DNA from: Tagaea sp. CACIAM 22H2
GTDB lineage: Bacteria; Pseudomonadota; Alphaproteobacteria; CACIAM-22H2
Reading direction: 5' to 3'
DNA length: 64,000 nt
Assembly: GCA_014444615.1 (NCBI GenBank)
Contig: PVXE01000014.1
Span: forward strand, 1-64,000
The position numbers were made by a program, and so were the translations under genes. A model generated the notes under the pieces. It was not told the DNA's origin. It saw nothing but the letters and a program-made list of their open reading frames with translations, and searched no databases. Positions 1 through 8,697 of the stretch are shown piece by piece. Each line of letters starts with the position of its first letter. The stretch's first letter is position 1.

Positions 1-13
1 CGAAGCCTTCACC

Positions 14-850
14 TTAGGCTGACAGCAGCGCCGCGATCCGATTTGTGATGACGCCGTCGGGGGCGGCCACTTCGTCGACGATGGTGAAGTGGTCGCGCCC
101 GGCGATCACGTCGAGCGTGACCGGCGCACCAGCCTTCTCGCGCGCGGCGGCGTAGTCGCGCGACTGGCGGATCAATTCCGGCAATTCGTTCCCGCCGACG
201 GCGAGCGCGATGGGTTTGCGCGACGCGGCCGGATCGGTCATCGGCGACAACGCGGCGGCTTCCGCTTCGCTCAAGCCGAGCTTATCGTTGATATAGTTGT
301 GGCGCAGCGGCTCCAATTCGAAAATGCCGCTGATCGCCAGCACCGACGTCAGCTTCGGATGATCGAGGGCGCTGACGGCCAAATGCCCGCCCGCCGACCA
401 GCCGGCGGCGCAGATCCGCGTGCGATCCGATCCCGTTTTCGCGAGCAAGCCGTCGAACGTATCGATCGATTTGCGGATCTGGCCGACGATGTCGCGCAAA
501 CTCGCTTCCGGCGCGAGGACGTAGCCCGCGAAACCCACATCGATCCCGCGCGCGAGCGGGCCTTGCGCCAAAGCGGCGAAAGTCGCGCGGGTGTGAACGG
601 GGATCTGCCAATAGCCGCCATGGATCAGCAGCAAGGCGGGCGCGCCCTTCTTGCCGCAGGGATAGAAGTCGACCGCTTGGCGCTCGTGCGGGCCATAGGC
701 GACGTCGAGCACGGCGCCCTTGTGGCCATCACGGAACGCGGCACTGCGGGTCCGCCAAACCGCCAGCAATTCCTGCGAATTGGGGACGGCGGCGCCGTTG
801 TTGTAGGCGGCGTCGAGCGCCGCGCGCGTCATTTCTCGCCAGCTGATCAT
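14..850 (-). CDS. alpha/beta hydrolase, arylformamidase-like
   Basis: A 278-residue cytoplasmic hydrolase with no signal peptide. It has the oxyanion-hole motif HGGYW at residues 77-81 and the nucleophile elbow GWSAGG at 150-155 (Ser152). A late GRDHF stretch probably carries the catalytic His. HGGYW is typical of the kynurenine formamidase / esterase-lipase group, so an ester or amide substrate is likely, but the substrate is not readable from sequence. It starts at ATG 850, 9 bp after the stop of the binding-protein gene, so the two are probably cotranscribed. KynB is one possibility, but no other kynurenine gene is nearby. Family is secure, substrate unknown. Confidence 0.85.
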   Translation of the reverse strand: MISWREMTRAALDAAYNNGAAVPNSQELLAVWRTRSAAFRDGHKGAVLDVAYGPHERQAVDFYPCGKKGAPALLLIHGGYWQIPVHTRATFAALAQGPLARGIDVGFAGYVLAPEASLRDIVGQIRKSIDTFDGLLAKTGSDRTRICAAGWSAGGHLAVSALDHPKLTSVLAISGIFELEPLRHNYINDKLGLSEAEAAALSPMTDPAASRKPIALAVGGNELPELIRQSRDYAAAREKAGAPVTLDVIAGRDHFTIVDEVAAPDGVITNRIAALLSA

Positions 851-859
851 GGACCGAGT

Positions 860-1897
860 TTAGTTCGGCGCCTTCAACTCCGCCACCGAGGGCAAGAAGG
901 TATCGACATAGAGGTCGCTTGCCGGCGGCACGGCCGAATACTCGGCCGCCTCCGCCAGGAACGCGTTCAGCTTCTCCAGGCGCTCCTTGGTCACGACGCT
1001 GAAACCGTTGGCGCGCACATAGGGCGTCAGGATCGAGGTCTCGATCATCATCTTGAAGCGCGCGGTTTCGATGTCGGTATTGATGGTGGCGTCGCGGCGC
1101 GCGACCGACCGGATCGCCTCGGGAATATCGGTCAACGAATCGCGCATGCCGGCCAACGTCGCGCGGATGAATTTGCGGATCGTTTCGGGGTTGCGGCGCG
1201 CATATTCCTGCGTGACCAGCAGGCCGTTGCCCATCAACTCGAACCCATTCTCGCTCAACGGGAACAGCACGATATCCTCCGGCTTCACGTTCAACGCCAG
1301 AAGATTGAAATAGGTGGTCGAAGCGAAGGCCGTGACCGCATCCGCCCCGCCGCGCGCCAGCATCGAATCGCGCAGATTGGGCTGCACGGTCAGCCATTCG
1401 ATCTTGTCGGAAGGGATGTTCTGCAGCCGCGACAGCACGCCCCATAGCGGGCGGATGAAATCGCCCGGCGGGTGGGCGATCTTCTTGCCCGCGAGGTCGG
1501 ACATCGATTTGATGCCGGTCGAACGCAACGTCACCAGCGCGTGCTGCCCCTTATCCATATAGAGGAACACGGTCGTCACTTTCGCGGTCGGATTGGTGAC
1601 GTTCCAACGGACCAGCATATTGGGGTCGCCCAAACCGATATCGTAGGAACCGGCCGCGAGCTTGGCCATCGCGTCGCCCGAGCCGAAGCCGCGATCGATT
1701 TGGACGTTCAGCCCTTCGCGCGCGAAATAGCCCCGCTCGGCCGCGATGAACCACGGGCTTTGATGGGGCTGCGGCGCCCAATCGAGGGTGAGACGCACAT
1801 TGACCGGCGCTTGCTGTGCCGCCACCGGTAGAACGATGGTGAAAATCGCGGCGATCGCGCACAAAGTTCGGGCAAGAAAGCGCCTCAAATTCGGCAT
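860..1897 (-). CDS. ABC transporter substrate-binding protein, NMT1/THI5-like
   Basis: A 345-residue periplasmic solute-binding protein. It begins with a signal peptide (basic RR, hydrophobic core, cleavage near AAQQ). The mature part opens with a DWAPQPHQSPWF segment, as in the NMT1/THI5 (SsuA/TauA-like) family. I chose ATG 1897 because GGAGGT lies just upstream and the signal peptide starts there; longer in-frame starts add unrelated sequence. No permease or ATPase for it is in this window; these may lie left of base 1. The divergent neighbour is a cytosine-deaminase-like amidohydrolase, so a pyrimidine-like or other N-heterocyclic ligand is plausible, but that is inference. Confidence 0.85.
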   Translation of the reverse strand: MPNLRRFLARTLCAIAAIFTIVLPVAAQQAPVNVRLTLDWAPQPHQSPWFIAAERGYFAREGLNVQIDRGFGSGDAMAKLAAGSYDIGLGDPNMLVRWNVTNPTAKVTTVFLYMDKGQHALVTLRSTGIKSMSDLAGKKIAHPPGDFIRPLWGVLSRLQNIPSDKIEWLTVQPNLRDSMLARGGADAVTAFASTTYFNLLALNVKPEDIVLFPLSENGFELMGNGLLVTQEYARRNPETIRKFIRATLAGMRDSLTDIPEAIRSVARRDATINTDIETARFKMMIETSILTPYVRANGFSVVTKERLEKLNAFLAEAAEYSAVPPASDLYVDTFLPSVAELKAPN

Positions 1898-2009
1898 CGC
1901 TACCTCCAAGATGCGGCGGACATCGCCGGACCATCGAAGCAACGCAGAATGTATGCCAGCCTCGGGCGGCATAAGCGTTGCTTCTCCGATCCCGAACAGG
2001 GAGGGCCCG

Positions 2010-3350
2010 ATGGCCAAGCACAAGGATGTCCGGATTCCAGACGCAGGCGCCTATACGCTGCGGCGGGCGCGCGTGCCGGACGTATTCTTCGATGGCACGA
2101 TGCCGGGCCGCGAACGGGATGCCGACGGTTGCGCGCTGGTCGATCTTTCGATCGCCGGCGGCAAGATCGCGGGTATCGCACCCGCCGGGTCGGCGCCGCC
2201 CGGCCCCGGCGACGTCGATCTCGAAGGGCGCCTCGTCTGGCCGACATTGATCGACATCCATACCCATTTGGACAAAGGCCAAGTGATTCCCCGCGCGATG
2301 CCCGACGGCACGCTGGACGGCGGCGCCATCGGCACGTTCGAAGATCGTAAGCGCTGGACGCATGCCGATATGCACGCGCGTATGTCGTTCGGTTTGCGCT
2401 GCGCCTATGCGCACGGGGTCGGCGCGATCCGCACCCATCTCGACAGCCAGGAGGAGAACGCGCCGACGAGTTGGGACGTGTTCCGCGAACTGCGCGACGA
2501 ATGGGCGGGGCGCATCGATCTTCAAGCGGTCGGTCTCGTGCCCCTCACTTTCTTCCGCAAGCCTTGGGGCCGCGATCTCGCCAAGATGGTCGCCGGGTCG
2601 AAGGGGGTCTTGGGCGGCACGACCGACGCGATCGGCCATTACGATGGCGCGCGCAACGAGGAGCTGGTCGCGTTGCTCGATCTGTTTTTCGAGATCGCCG
2701 GCGCGCACGGGCTGGACGTCGACATGCATGTCGATCAATCCGACGATCCCGCGGCGTTCTCGCTGCCCCTGATCGCCGAGGCGGTGTTGCGTACGGGCTT
2801 CAAGGGCAAGGTGCTGGCCGGGCATTGCGTCAATCTCGCTTTGCAGGACGAAGCGACGATCCAGCGCACGGCCGAGCTTTGCGCCAAGGCGGGCATCGCC
2901 GTTTCGACGATGCCCACACCGATGGTCTATCTGCAGGACCGCAAACCGGGCCGCACGCCGCGCTGGCGCGGCGTCACCGCCGTCGGCGAATTATTGGCGG
3001 CGGGCGTGCCGATCGCCATCGGTGGCGACAATTGCCGCGACGCGTGGTTTCCCTATGGCGATCACGACATGGTCGATACGCTGCAGCAATCGGTGCGCGT
3101 GCTGCAGCTCGACCATCCGTTGACGCCAGCCATCGCCGGGACGGGCCCGGTCTCCGCGCGGATCGCCGGATTCGCGCAGGCCGGGCGCCTCGTATCCGGC
3201 GGGCCCGCCGATTTGATTCTGTTCGCCGCGCGTACGCTGAACGAGTTCATGTGCCGGCCGCAAAGCGATCGCATCGTGCTGAACGCCGGCGCGCGCGTGC
3301 GCGATCCCTTGCCCGATTACGCGGAGCTCGACGCCATTTTGGCCGTGTGA
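2010..3350 (+). CDS. cytosine deaminase-like amidohydrolase
   Basis: A 446-residue member of the amidohydrolase superfamily, cytosine deaminase (CodA) branch. Visible elements are the metal motif in IHTHLDKG, a HVDQSDD segment (His240-Gln243), AGHC, and GGDNCRDAWFPYGD near the C-terminal end of the barrel. The segment MPTPMVYLQDRKPGRTPRWRG aligns by eye with the CodA substrate loop. The start is ATG 2010 after GAGGG; an upstream in-frame extension overlaps the divergent gene and looks non-coding. In CodA the HxDE motif carries the catalytic Glu, and here that position is Gln243. The enzyme may therefore hydrolyse a different ring amide or use another base. Deamination of cytosine itself should not be assumed. 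Confidence 0.85.
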   Translation: MAKHKDVRIPDAGAYTLRRARVPDVFFDGTMPGRERDADGCALVDLSIAGGKIAGIAPAGSAPPGPGDVDLEGRLVWPTLIDIHTHLDKGQVIPRAMPDGTLDGGAIGTFEDRKRWTHADMHARMSFGLRCAYAHGVGAIRTHLDSQEENAPTSWDVFRELRDEWAGRIDLQAVGLVPLTFFRKPWGRDLAKMVAGSKGVLGGTTDAIGHYDGARNEELVALLDLFFEIAGAHGLDVDMHVDQSDDPAAFSLPLIAEAVLRTGFKGKVLAGHCVNLALQDEATIQRTAELCAKAGIAVSTMPTPMVYLQDRKPGRTPRWRGVTAVGELLAAGVPIAIGGDNCRDAWFPYGDHDMVDTLQQSVRVLQLDHPLTPAIAGTGPVSARIAGFAQAGRLVSGGPADLILFAARTLNEFMCRPQSDRIVLNAGARVRDPLPDYAELDAILAV

Positions 3351-4160
3351 CTATTCCGCCTTCATGGGCAGGTCGAGATCGAGACGCTCGGCCAGCGCCT
3401 CGAAATCCGGGGCATGGCCGGTCGCGGCGGCGAAGAGGCGCTTTTCCTCCGCGTCGAGATTGAGGCCCGTCTTCACCCAGGCGCGCAGGATCGCCAGCGC
3501 CTCGCTCTCGGTCGCCAGATCGACCGTCTGCGTGTGGTGCGTATGGACATAGGCATTGCCCGACAGCGCCACATCGCCCGCGCGCGTGTTCAGCACCAGC
3601 ACCATGCGCGAAAGCCGCGATTCGAATTGCCGGAAGGCGGCCGGCAGCGTCACCAGAATGCGCCACCAGATCGCGCGCATGTCGGGATGCGCGTAGAACT
3701 GCTTCCAAGTGGCGTCCGGATTGTCGATCAGCATTTGCTTCCAGGCCGCCTGTGCAGCCATCGACAAGGCGAATTCCTGTTCCTTGCCGATCAGCATGCG
3801 CACGAAGGCGCGGATGCCGTGCACAAGCTCGCGGCTGACGGAACCGTCTTCGAACAGCGGCGCGATCGGCTTGCACACCAGCCGCCCGAACGCGTCGCGG
3901 CGCAGTTTCCGCAGCAGCGCCTGGCGGCGCTGGCTCTCGAACGCGTTGGCGGCCAGGCCCGCGATCTTCGTCAAGTTGCCGCCGGTGATGATCTCGCGCG
4001 CTTCGCGGCGCAGGCCGAGTGTGTCCTGCCCGTCGTGTTTGGCGATCACGCGCTCGACGAAGGACAGCAGGATCTCCGCGCCGAAACCTTCGAGCTTGCG
4101 CCGTTCGCCATCGGGATCGGCGACATCGGCAGGTGACGGATCGGGCGGGGATTGGGTCAT
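3351..4160 (-). CDS. conserved hypothetical protein
   Basis: A 269-residue protein I do not recognise. It is rich in charged and helical segments, has no signal peptide and no clear membrane span. A HTHHTQT stretch lies near residue 210. It starts at ATG 4160, and its stop abuts the stop of the convergent amidohydrolase. A 133 bp gap separates it from the divergent 342-residue unknown gene. Real coding is supported by length, codon pattern and tight packing. No function can be assigned. Confidence 0.7.
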   Translation of the reverse strand: MTQSPPDPSPADVADPDGERRKLEGFGAEILLSFVERVIAKHDGQDTLGLRREAREIITGGNLTKIAGLAANAFESQRRQALLRKLRRDAFGRLVCKPIAPLFEDGSVSRELVHGIRAFVRMLIGKEQEFALSMAAQAAWKQMLIDNPDATWKQFYAHPDMRAIWWRILVTLPAAFRQFESRLSRMVLVLNTRAGDVALSGNAYVHTHHTQTVDLATESEALAILRAWVKTGLNLDAEEKRLFAAATGHAPDFEALAERLDLDLPMKAE

Positions 4161-4293
4161 GGCGTTCGCAACTCCGAGTCGGGGTATGATCGCATGATTT
4201 TCCAGATGGACCCTACATTGTCCGATGCTGCATCGCAGAAAACGGCGATCAAGTATGGGAAAAAGGAAAGACGAACGCTAACTTAGCGCCAGG

Positions 4294-5322
4294 ATGAGCC
4301 AGGAAACCTCCGCCCCCGAAGAAGGCGCCACGCCGGCCACGGCGGCGGAATCGCTCGCGCCGCCGGGGGAGATCGCCGCGCCCAAGGAAGGCGGCAAGTC
4401 GACCCATTTCATTTTCGACCATAAGATCTTCGCCTTGCCGAATTGCAAATTCGTGCGCGAGCCCGACAAGCTGGAGCAAGGGTTGTCGATCGAACTGGGC
4501 GAACATCGCGCCTTCCTGTCGATCACGATCCTGCAGAAAATGTTCCCGGATATGTCCGAGGACGACAAGCGACTGATCGCGCTGGCGTCCCGCAGCCTCG
4601 CCTATGTCGGGGAAATCGCGCCGGGCGATTCGATTCCCAACGAAATTCTCGACGGCAGCGCGTCGTGGAAAGTCGATCCGATCCACAAAGATCGCGCGCG
4701 CGGGCGCGTCGTCGCGGCCTTGCTGGCGCAGGACGGCGGCGATCTCGATCAGGCCTTGGTGCAAGGCGGCTTGAGCCCGCGATTGAACGAGCCCGGCTTC
4801 AAAGAGAAACTCGATGCGGAACATGAGCGCCTTCTCGTCGCGCTGGGCGTGCCGGCCGACCAGAACGCCCAATACAAGGCGCGGTTCGAGCGCGTGGCGC
4901 GCGAATTTGCCTATATCGAGGGTTTGCGCGACCGCTACGCGCAAGTGAACTCCATCGTCGAGAAGCTCGCCAAAGCCGCGAAAGCCTACCGGAAGGCCGG
5001 CGCGCTGGGCGAAGAGATCTACCGGGTCCGGATTCTAATCCGCAAGCCGGTCGAGGAATATCGCGGCCTGTTCTACAACGTCGACGGCCAGGCGGCGGAG
5101 ATCAAAGCGGTCGCGCGCAAGACCGATCAGATCGTCGATTTCATCCGCCAGACGCGCGACCAATTGCATGTGCGCCTGCTGCTATGGGACCCGATCGTCG
5201 CGGCGTGGAAGAACGAACAGGCCGACGGCCGCAGCCGTCCGCTCGAAATGCTGCTGAAGAACACCTATCGATTCGTCGCCCATTATTTTCCGGCCGACGA
5301 GGAATGGTCGCTCAGCCGTTAG
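4294..5322 (+). CDS. conserved hypothetical protein next to flagellin
   Basis: A 342-residue soluble protein with no family I recognise. The first 40 residues are low-complexity (Pro/Ala/Glu). A compact region around residues 45-135 (FIFDHKIFALPNCKF onward) follows, and the C-terminal half is strongly helical with many Glu/Lys/Arg, possibly coiled coil, around residues 165-310. No signal peptide or membrane segment is visible. Its stop TAG overlaps the flagellin stop on the other strand. The neighbourhood of flagellin and chemoreceptor allows a motility link, but nothing in the protein proves it. Confidence 0.7.
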   Translation: MSQETSAPEEGATPATAAESLAPPGEIAAPKEGGKSTHFIFDHKIFALPNCKFVREPDKLEQGLSIELGEHRAFLSITILQKMFPDMSEDDKRLIALASRSLAYVGEIAPGDSIPNEILDGSASWKVDPIHKDRARGRVVAALLAQDGGDLDQALVQGGLSPRLNEPGFKEKLDAEHERLLVALGVPADQNAQYKARFERVAREFAYIEGLRDRYAQVNSIVEKLAKAAKAYRKAGALGEEIYRVRILIRKPVEEYRGLFYNVDGQAAEIKAVARKTDQIVDFIRQTRDQLHVRLLLWDPIVAAWKNEQADGRSRPLEMLLKNTYRFVAHYFPADEEWSLSR

Positions 5323-6488
5323 CGCCGCTCGAGAAAGCCGAGGATCGCGCGCTGGCTTTGATTGGCGATGCCGACCGAATTGATCGCAAGTTCGAGCTTC
5401 GCGCGCGCGGCCAAGGCCTGCGCCTGGGCCTTGCCGACATCCGCGTCGACCAAAGCGCCCAGCCCGGTGATCGTCGCGTCCATCGTGGTGCGCGCGCGCT
5501 CGGCGACGCTGTCGAGCGTGCGCGTGCGTTCCGCGTAGTAGCCCAGATGCGCGGCCACGCGCTCGCGCGCGGTGCGCACGGCCAGCAGCGCGGTCTGCGC
5601 CGGCGTGATCGACCAAGGGTCGAGGCCGACCCCGGTGCTGGTCGCATTGACCGTGCGGATCGACGTTTGGCCGCCTTGAATATCGGCGATGACTTTGAAG
5701 GTGCCTTCGGGCTGGTCGCTCGGCGCGCCCGTCAACGTCGGCGTGACGAATTCGAGCGTGAAGGTCCAGGCCGTGCCGACCGAGCCGCCATTCATCTCGA
5801 CGTCGATACTGGCCGGCGCGCCGCCGGCGAAGTTGAAGGTCAACACGCCCTGACCGGAAACGAGGCCGCCGGTCGTCGCCACGGTGGCGCCGTTATAGTT
5901 CAAGGCCGCGCCGTCGGGTGCCCCATACATGTCGTAGCGCAGCACGACCGTGCCGGGCGTGCCCAGCGGCAGCGCGAAGGTTTGGGTGCTGATCCCGAAT
6001 CCGCCCGCCGAACTTTGCGGCGCGCCCAACGACACGCTGGTGACGGCCGGATCGGGCGACGAGCCGATATCGGCCTGGGTCAGAAGATTGGTTCCGTCGA
6101 AGATGGCGCCATTGGCCATGGCGTCGATCTGCCGCAAAATCGCATCCGCGTCGTTGGCGTAGATCGCCTGCTGCTGCGGGCCCGCCCCGGCATGGGCGAC
6201 GACCACCGCTTCCAACCGGTTGAGCAAATCCGAAATATTGGTGAGGCCTTCGATCGCCGTGGTTACGGCGCCGCGCGCGCGGCCCTGGGCGCGCATCACC
6301 TCGTCCCAGGCCTTGACGTCGAAGCGCGCTTGCTGGGCAACCGCAAAAACTGCGGCGTCGTCCGCCGCGTCCGCGACGCGGTAGCCGGTTTGCAGGCGTT
6401 TTTCGGCACTGTCGATCTGCGCCCGGGCGGTGTTCATCGCGCCCAATGCGCCGAGGAGCGCCACGTTCGTATTGACCGAGTTGCCCAT
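5319..6488 (-). CDS. flagellin
   Basis: A 389-residue flagellin, the filament subunit exported by the flagellar type III system. The N-terminal D0/D1 region is typical: NTNVALLGALGAMNTA, then RLQTGYRVADAADDAAVFAVAQ. The C-terminal helix ends AINSVGIANQSQRAILGFL. The middle (about residues 140-280) is a Gly/Thr-rich variable domain. No Shine-Dalgarno is obvious before ATG 6488; instead a perfect 10-bp inverted repeat sits about 17 bases upstream (listed separately). The gene follows the chemoreceptor on the same strand after 58 bp. Flagellins of alphaproteobacteria are often controlled after transcription by FlaF/FlbT, which are not seen here. Confidence 0.92.
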   Translation of the reverse strand: MGNSVNTNVALLGALGAMNTARAQIDSAEKRLQTGYRVADAADDAAVFAVAQQARFDVKAWDEVMRAQGRARGAVTTAIEGLTNISDLLNRLEAVVVAHAGAGPQQQAIYANDADAILRQIDAMANGAIFDGTNLLTQADIGSSPDPAVTSVSLGAPQSSAGGFGISTQTFALPLGTPGTVVLRYDMYGAPDGAALNYNGATVATTGGLVSGQGVLTFNFAGGAPASIDVEMNGGSVGTAWTFTLEFVTPTLTGAPSDQPEGTFKVIADIQGGQTSIRTVNATSTGVGLDPWSITPAQTALLAVRTARERVAAHLGYYAERTRTLDSVAERARTTMDATITGLGALVDADVGKAQAQALAARAKLELAINSVGIANQSQRAILGFLERR

Positions 6489-6505
6489 CGATCGACGAGT
6501 ATATC

Positions 6506-6530
6506 ATCAATTTGTTAACCACAAATTGAT
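6506..6530 (-). promoter_or_regulatory. inverted repeat in flagellin leader
   Basis: Arms ATCAATTTGT and ACAAATTGAT are perfect reverse complements with a 5-base spacer. The repeat ends 17 bases before the flagellin start codon at 6488. In RNA it would form an AU-rich hairpin just upstream of a start that has no clear Shine-Dalgarno. It could be a leader hairpin for post-transcriptional control or a protein operator. The short gap to the chemoreceptor stop (6547) means it lies in the only available leader or promoter region. Confidence 0.6.
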
Positions 6531-6546
6531 AATCGCAGATCGTAAT

Positions 6547-7842
6547 TCACACTACTTTTTCGAGGAAGTCTGCGACGGACCGCCGTAGAGCCGCGGCATG
6601 GGCGTCGAGTTCGACCGCTTTGTCGAGCACCGACTTGGCCGAACCATGGACCAGCTCGGCCGATTGCGAAACGGTGCCCATATTCTCGCGCACCACGGCC
6701 GTGCCGGTCGACGCATCGGCGACCGAGCGCGCGATTTCCTGGGTCGCGGCGTTTTGCTGCTCGACCGCGCCGGCGATCGCCGTGGTGGCGCCGTTGACGC
6801 GCTCCACCGTCGCGGCGATGCCCCTGATCGCGGCCACCGCTTCGGCGGTCGCGCGCTGGATCTCGGCGACCTCGCCCGCGATCTCGCCGGTCGCGTGCGC
6901 GGTCTGGTTGGCCAGGCTTTTCACCTCCGACGCGACGACGGCGAAGCCCTTGCCCGCTTCGCCCGCACGCGCAGCCTCGATCGTGGCGTTGAGGGCGAGC
7001 AGATTCGTCTGCCCCGCGATGCCGTTGATGAGGCCCGCGACCGCTTCGATCTTCTGCGCGGCGGCCGCCAGCGACGCGACGGTCGCATCGACCGCGCGCG
7101 CTTGCGCCGCCGCTTCCCCCGCCACGCCCGCCGCTTCGCCCACGCGGGCGGAGATTTCGCGGATCGAGGCCGAAAGCTCCTCGGCCGCCGCGGCGACGGT
7201 CTGCACGTTTCCGGAAGCCTGCTCGGCCGCGGTGCTGACCGCGACGGCGCGGCTGCGCGTATCTTGCGCGGCCCCGACCATGCCGCCGGCCTGGTCGCGC
7301 AGTTCGCGCGCGGCGCCACCCACCGTGTCGACGATACCGCCGGTCGTCTCGCGGAAGCGGGACGCGATCTCGCGTGTGCTTTCCAGGCGCGCGCGCATCG
7401 CCGCGTTGGCGGCGTTGATCGTTGCGGCTCCGCGCGCGAAACTGCCTTTCATGCCGCGCGCGATCACGCGGCGATGGAATTTACCTTGGCGCACGTGATC
7501 CATCGCGGCACCGGCCTCGCGCACGAAGGCGTCGGTGGAATCGAGCAGCGCGTTCATCGCGTGCGCGATGCGACCCAGCGAGCCTTTTTCGTCGATACGG
7601 GTCAAGCGCGGTTCGAGATCGCCGGCGGCACCGGCGATCGCGATCGCCTCGAGCCGGTTCACGAAGCGCCGCCCCTTTGCGGCGAAGTGGAGGCCGATCG
7701 CCGCGGTGAGCGTCGCCGTGCCCGACAGCCCGGCAATCAGCATTTCGCCATCCCAAATCGCCACGCCGGCCGCGATGGCGCACAACACCGCGGATACGCC
7801 CGCGGCGAGGCCTGCGTCAGACAGAGAAGATGAATTCGTCAT
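6547..7842 (-). CDS. methyl-accepting chemotaxis protein
   Basis: A 431-residue chemoreceptor. Two adjacent hydrophobic helices at about residues 8-30 and 33-55 give a membrane hairpin with almost no periplasmic loop. A HAMP-like region follows (about 55-110), then a long signalling domain with the tip sequence [20 protein letters not shown]. The absence of a periplasmic sensor domain fits cytoplasmic or energy sensing. The upstream gene encodes an Aer-type PAS protein whose end overlaps this start by about 26 bases, so PAS protein and receptor probably work as one split Aer sensor. ATG 7842 is preferred; GTG 7857 is in frame and possible. Confidence 0.9.
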   Translation of the reverse strand: MTNSSSLSDAGLAAGVSAVLCAIAAGVAIWDGEMLIAGLSGTATLTAAIGLHFAAKGRRFVNRLEAIAIAGAAGDLEPRLTRIDEKGSLGRIAHAMNALLDSTDAFVREAGAAMDHVRQGKFHRRVIARGMKGSFARGAATINAANAAMRARLESTREIASRFRETTGGIVDTVGGAARELRDQAGGMVGAAQDTRSRAVAVSTAAEQASGNVQTVAAAAEELSASIREISARVGEAAGVAGEAAAQARAVDATVASLAAAAQKIEAVAGLINGIAGQTNLLALNATIEAARAGEAGKGFAVVASEVKSLANQTAHATGEIAGEVAEIQRATAEAVAAIRGIAATVERVNGATTAIAGAVEQQNAATQEIARSVADASTGTAVVRENMGTVSQSAELVHGSAKSVLDKAVELDAHAAALRRSVADFLEKVV

Positions 7843-8341
7843 AGCTAAGCCCCGCACCCTTTAAGATTTCGCCCAGCCGCGCCGCCGCCTTGGCCATGCC
7901 ATCCTTGCCGCCGCCATTCGCCGCTTCGATCGCGAGCAATTCCTTGTAGATCGGCTCGACCTTAGCGATCTGTTCCGGGTCCGGGCAGCGGCGGTTGGAA
8001 TGGTAGGACACGATTTTGTTCTGGGCGTCGTAGGTCGGCGTGACATGCGCGAAGACCCAATAATGGTCGCCGCCTTTCGCCATGTTCTTCACATAGGCGA
8101 AGATCTCCTCGCCGGCCGCGATGCGATCCCACAAAAGTTTGAACACGCAGCGCGGCATGTCGGGATGGCGCAAAATCGAATGCGGCGCGCCGAGATACTC
8201 GGCCTCGCTATACCCCGCCATACGCTCGAACACGTCGTTGCCGTAAGTGATCTTCCCTTTAGGATCGGTCTTCGAAACGATCACTTCGTCTTTTCCGAAA
8301 TGCCGCTCCCGGCCGGTCGGTGTGTAAACATATTTTGTCAC
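7817..8341 (-). CDS. PAS domain protein, Aer-like sensor
   Basis: A 174-residue soluble protein made mostly of one PAS domain of the Aer type: [16 protein letters not shown], then [21 protein letters not shown] and WVFAHVTP. In Aer this fold binds FAD and senses redox or energy state. The start is GTG 8341 with AGGAG 8 bases upstream. The downstream end overlaps the chemoreceptor start, which supports translational coupling and a joint role in energy taxis. The last 50 residues are helical and may dock to the receptor. Cofactor binding is inferred from family only. Confidence 0.88.
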   Translation of the reverse strand: MTKYVYTPTGRERHFGKDEVIVSKTDPKGKITYGNDVFERMAGYSEAEYLGAPHSILRHPDMPRCVFKLLWDRIAAGEEIFAYVKNMAKGGDHYWVFAHVTPTYDAQNKIVSYHSNRRCPDPEQIAKVEPIYKELLAIEAANGGGKDGMAKAAARLGEILKGAGLSYDEFIFSV

Positions 8342-8421
8342 CGGCGAACTCCTTGCGGTGAGACACGGATAAGTTTCAATTTTGACTCTAGTTCAATGCG
8401 CTTCAGCCTAAATGACTTGCA

Positions 8422-8634
8422 TCAATTCGGCGCTTCAATAGCGGACGCAGGCAGCAAGATTTCGCGCAACGGAATCCGGAATTTCGGCGTGCCTATCGCC
8501 TTGCTGGATCGTTCGCGCGTTCGGCCGCGCCACGCCGCCAATTCCGGACCGATGATGGCGTTTTCGGCCGCGATGGAGCCGATCGACGGCGTGCGGCACG
8601 AAGCCGGCTCGAAGAGCAGCGTTTCGTTGGGCAA
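8422..8634 (-). other. uncertain 70-codon reading frame in a 356-bp gap
   Basis: The gap between the PAS gene (8341) and the cysteine hydrolase gene (8698) holds no obvious gene. One minus-strand frame, possible from TTG 8634, reads like protein (LPNETLLFEPASCRTPSIG onward, ending LREILLPASAIEAPN) and carries no low-complexity shadow pattern. No Shine-Dalgarno was seen. It may be a small unknown protein or the tail of a decayed gene. The rest of the gap is AT-richer near 8370-8420 and probably holds the PAS-receptor promoter. Confidence 0.25.
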
Positions 8635-8697
8635 ATCCTGGCCGGCGAATAGGCACGCGGATTGCTGGGTTTGCGGCGCCCATCCGGAGGTAGCGCC

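Noticed and set aside
89..1447. Long open frames on the strand opposite real genes (for example 89-1447, 5184-6518, 27232-29172, 21567-22934)
   Set aside because: They are Arg/Ala/Asp/Gly-rich shadows caused by high GC at codon third positions; the other strand encodes recognisable proteins.
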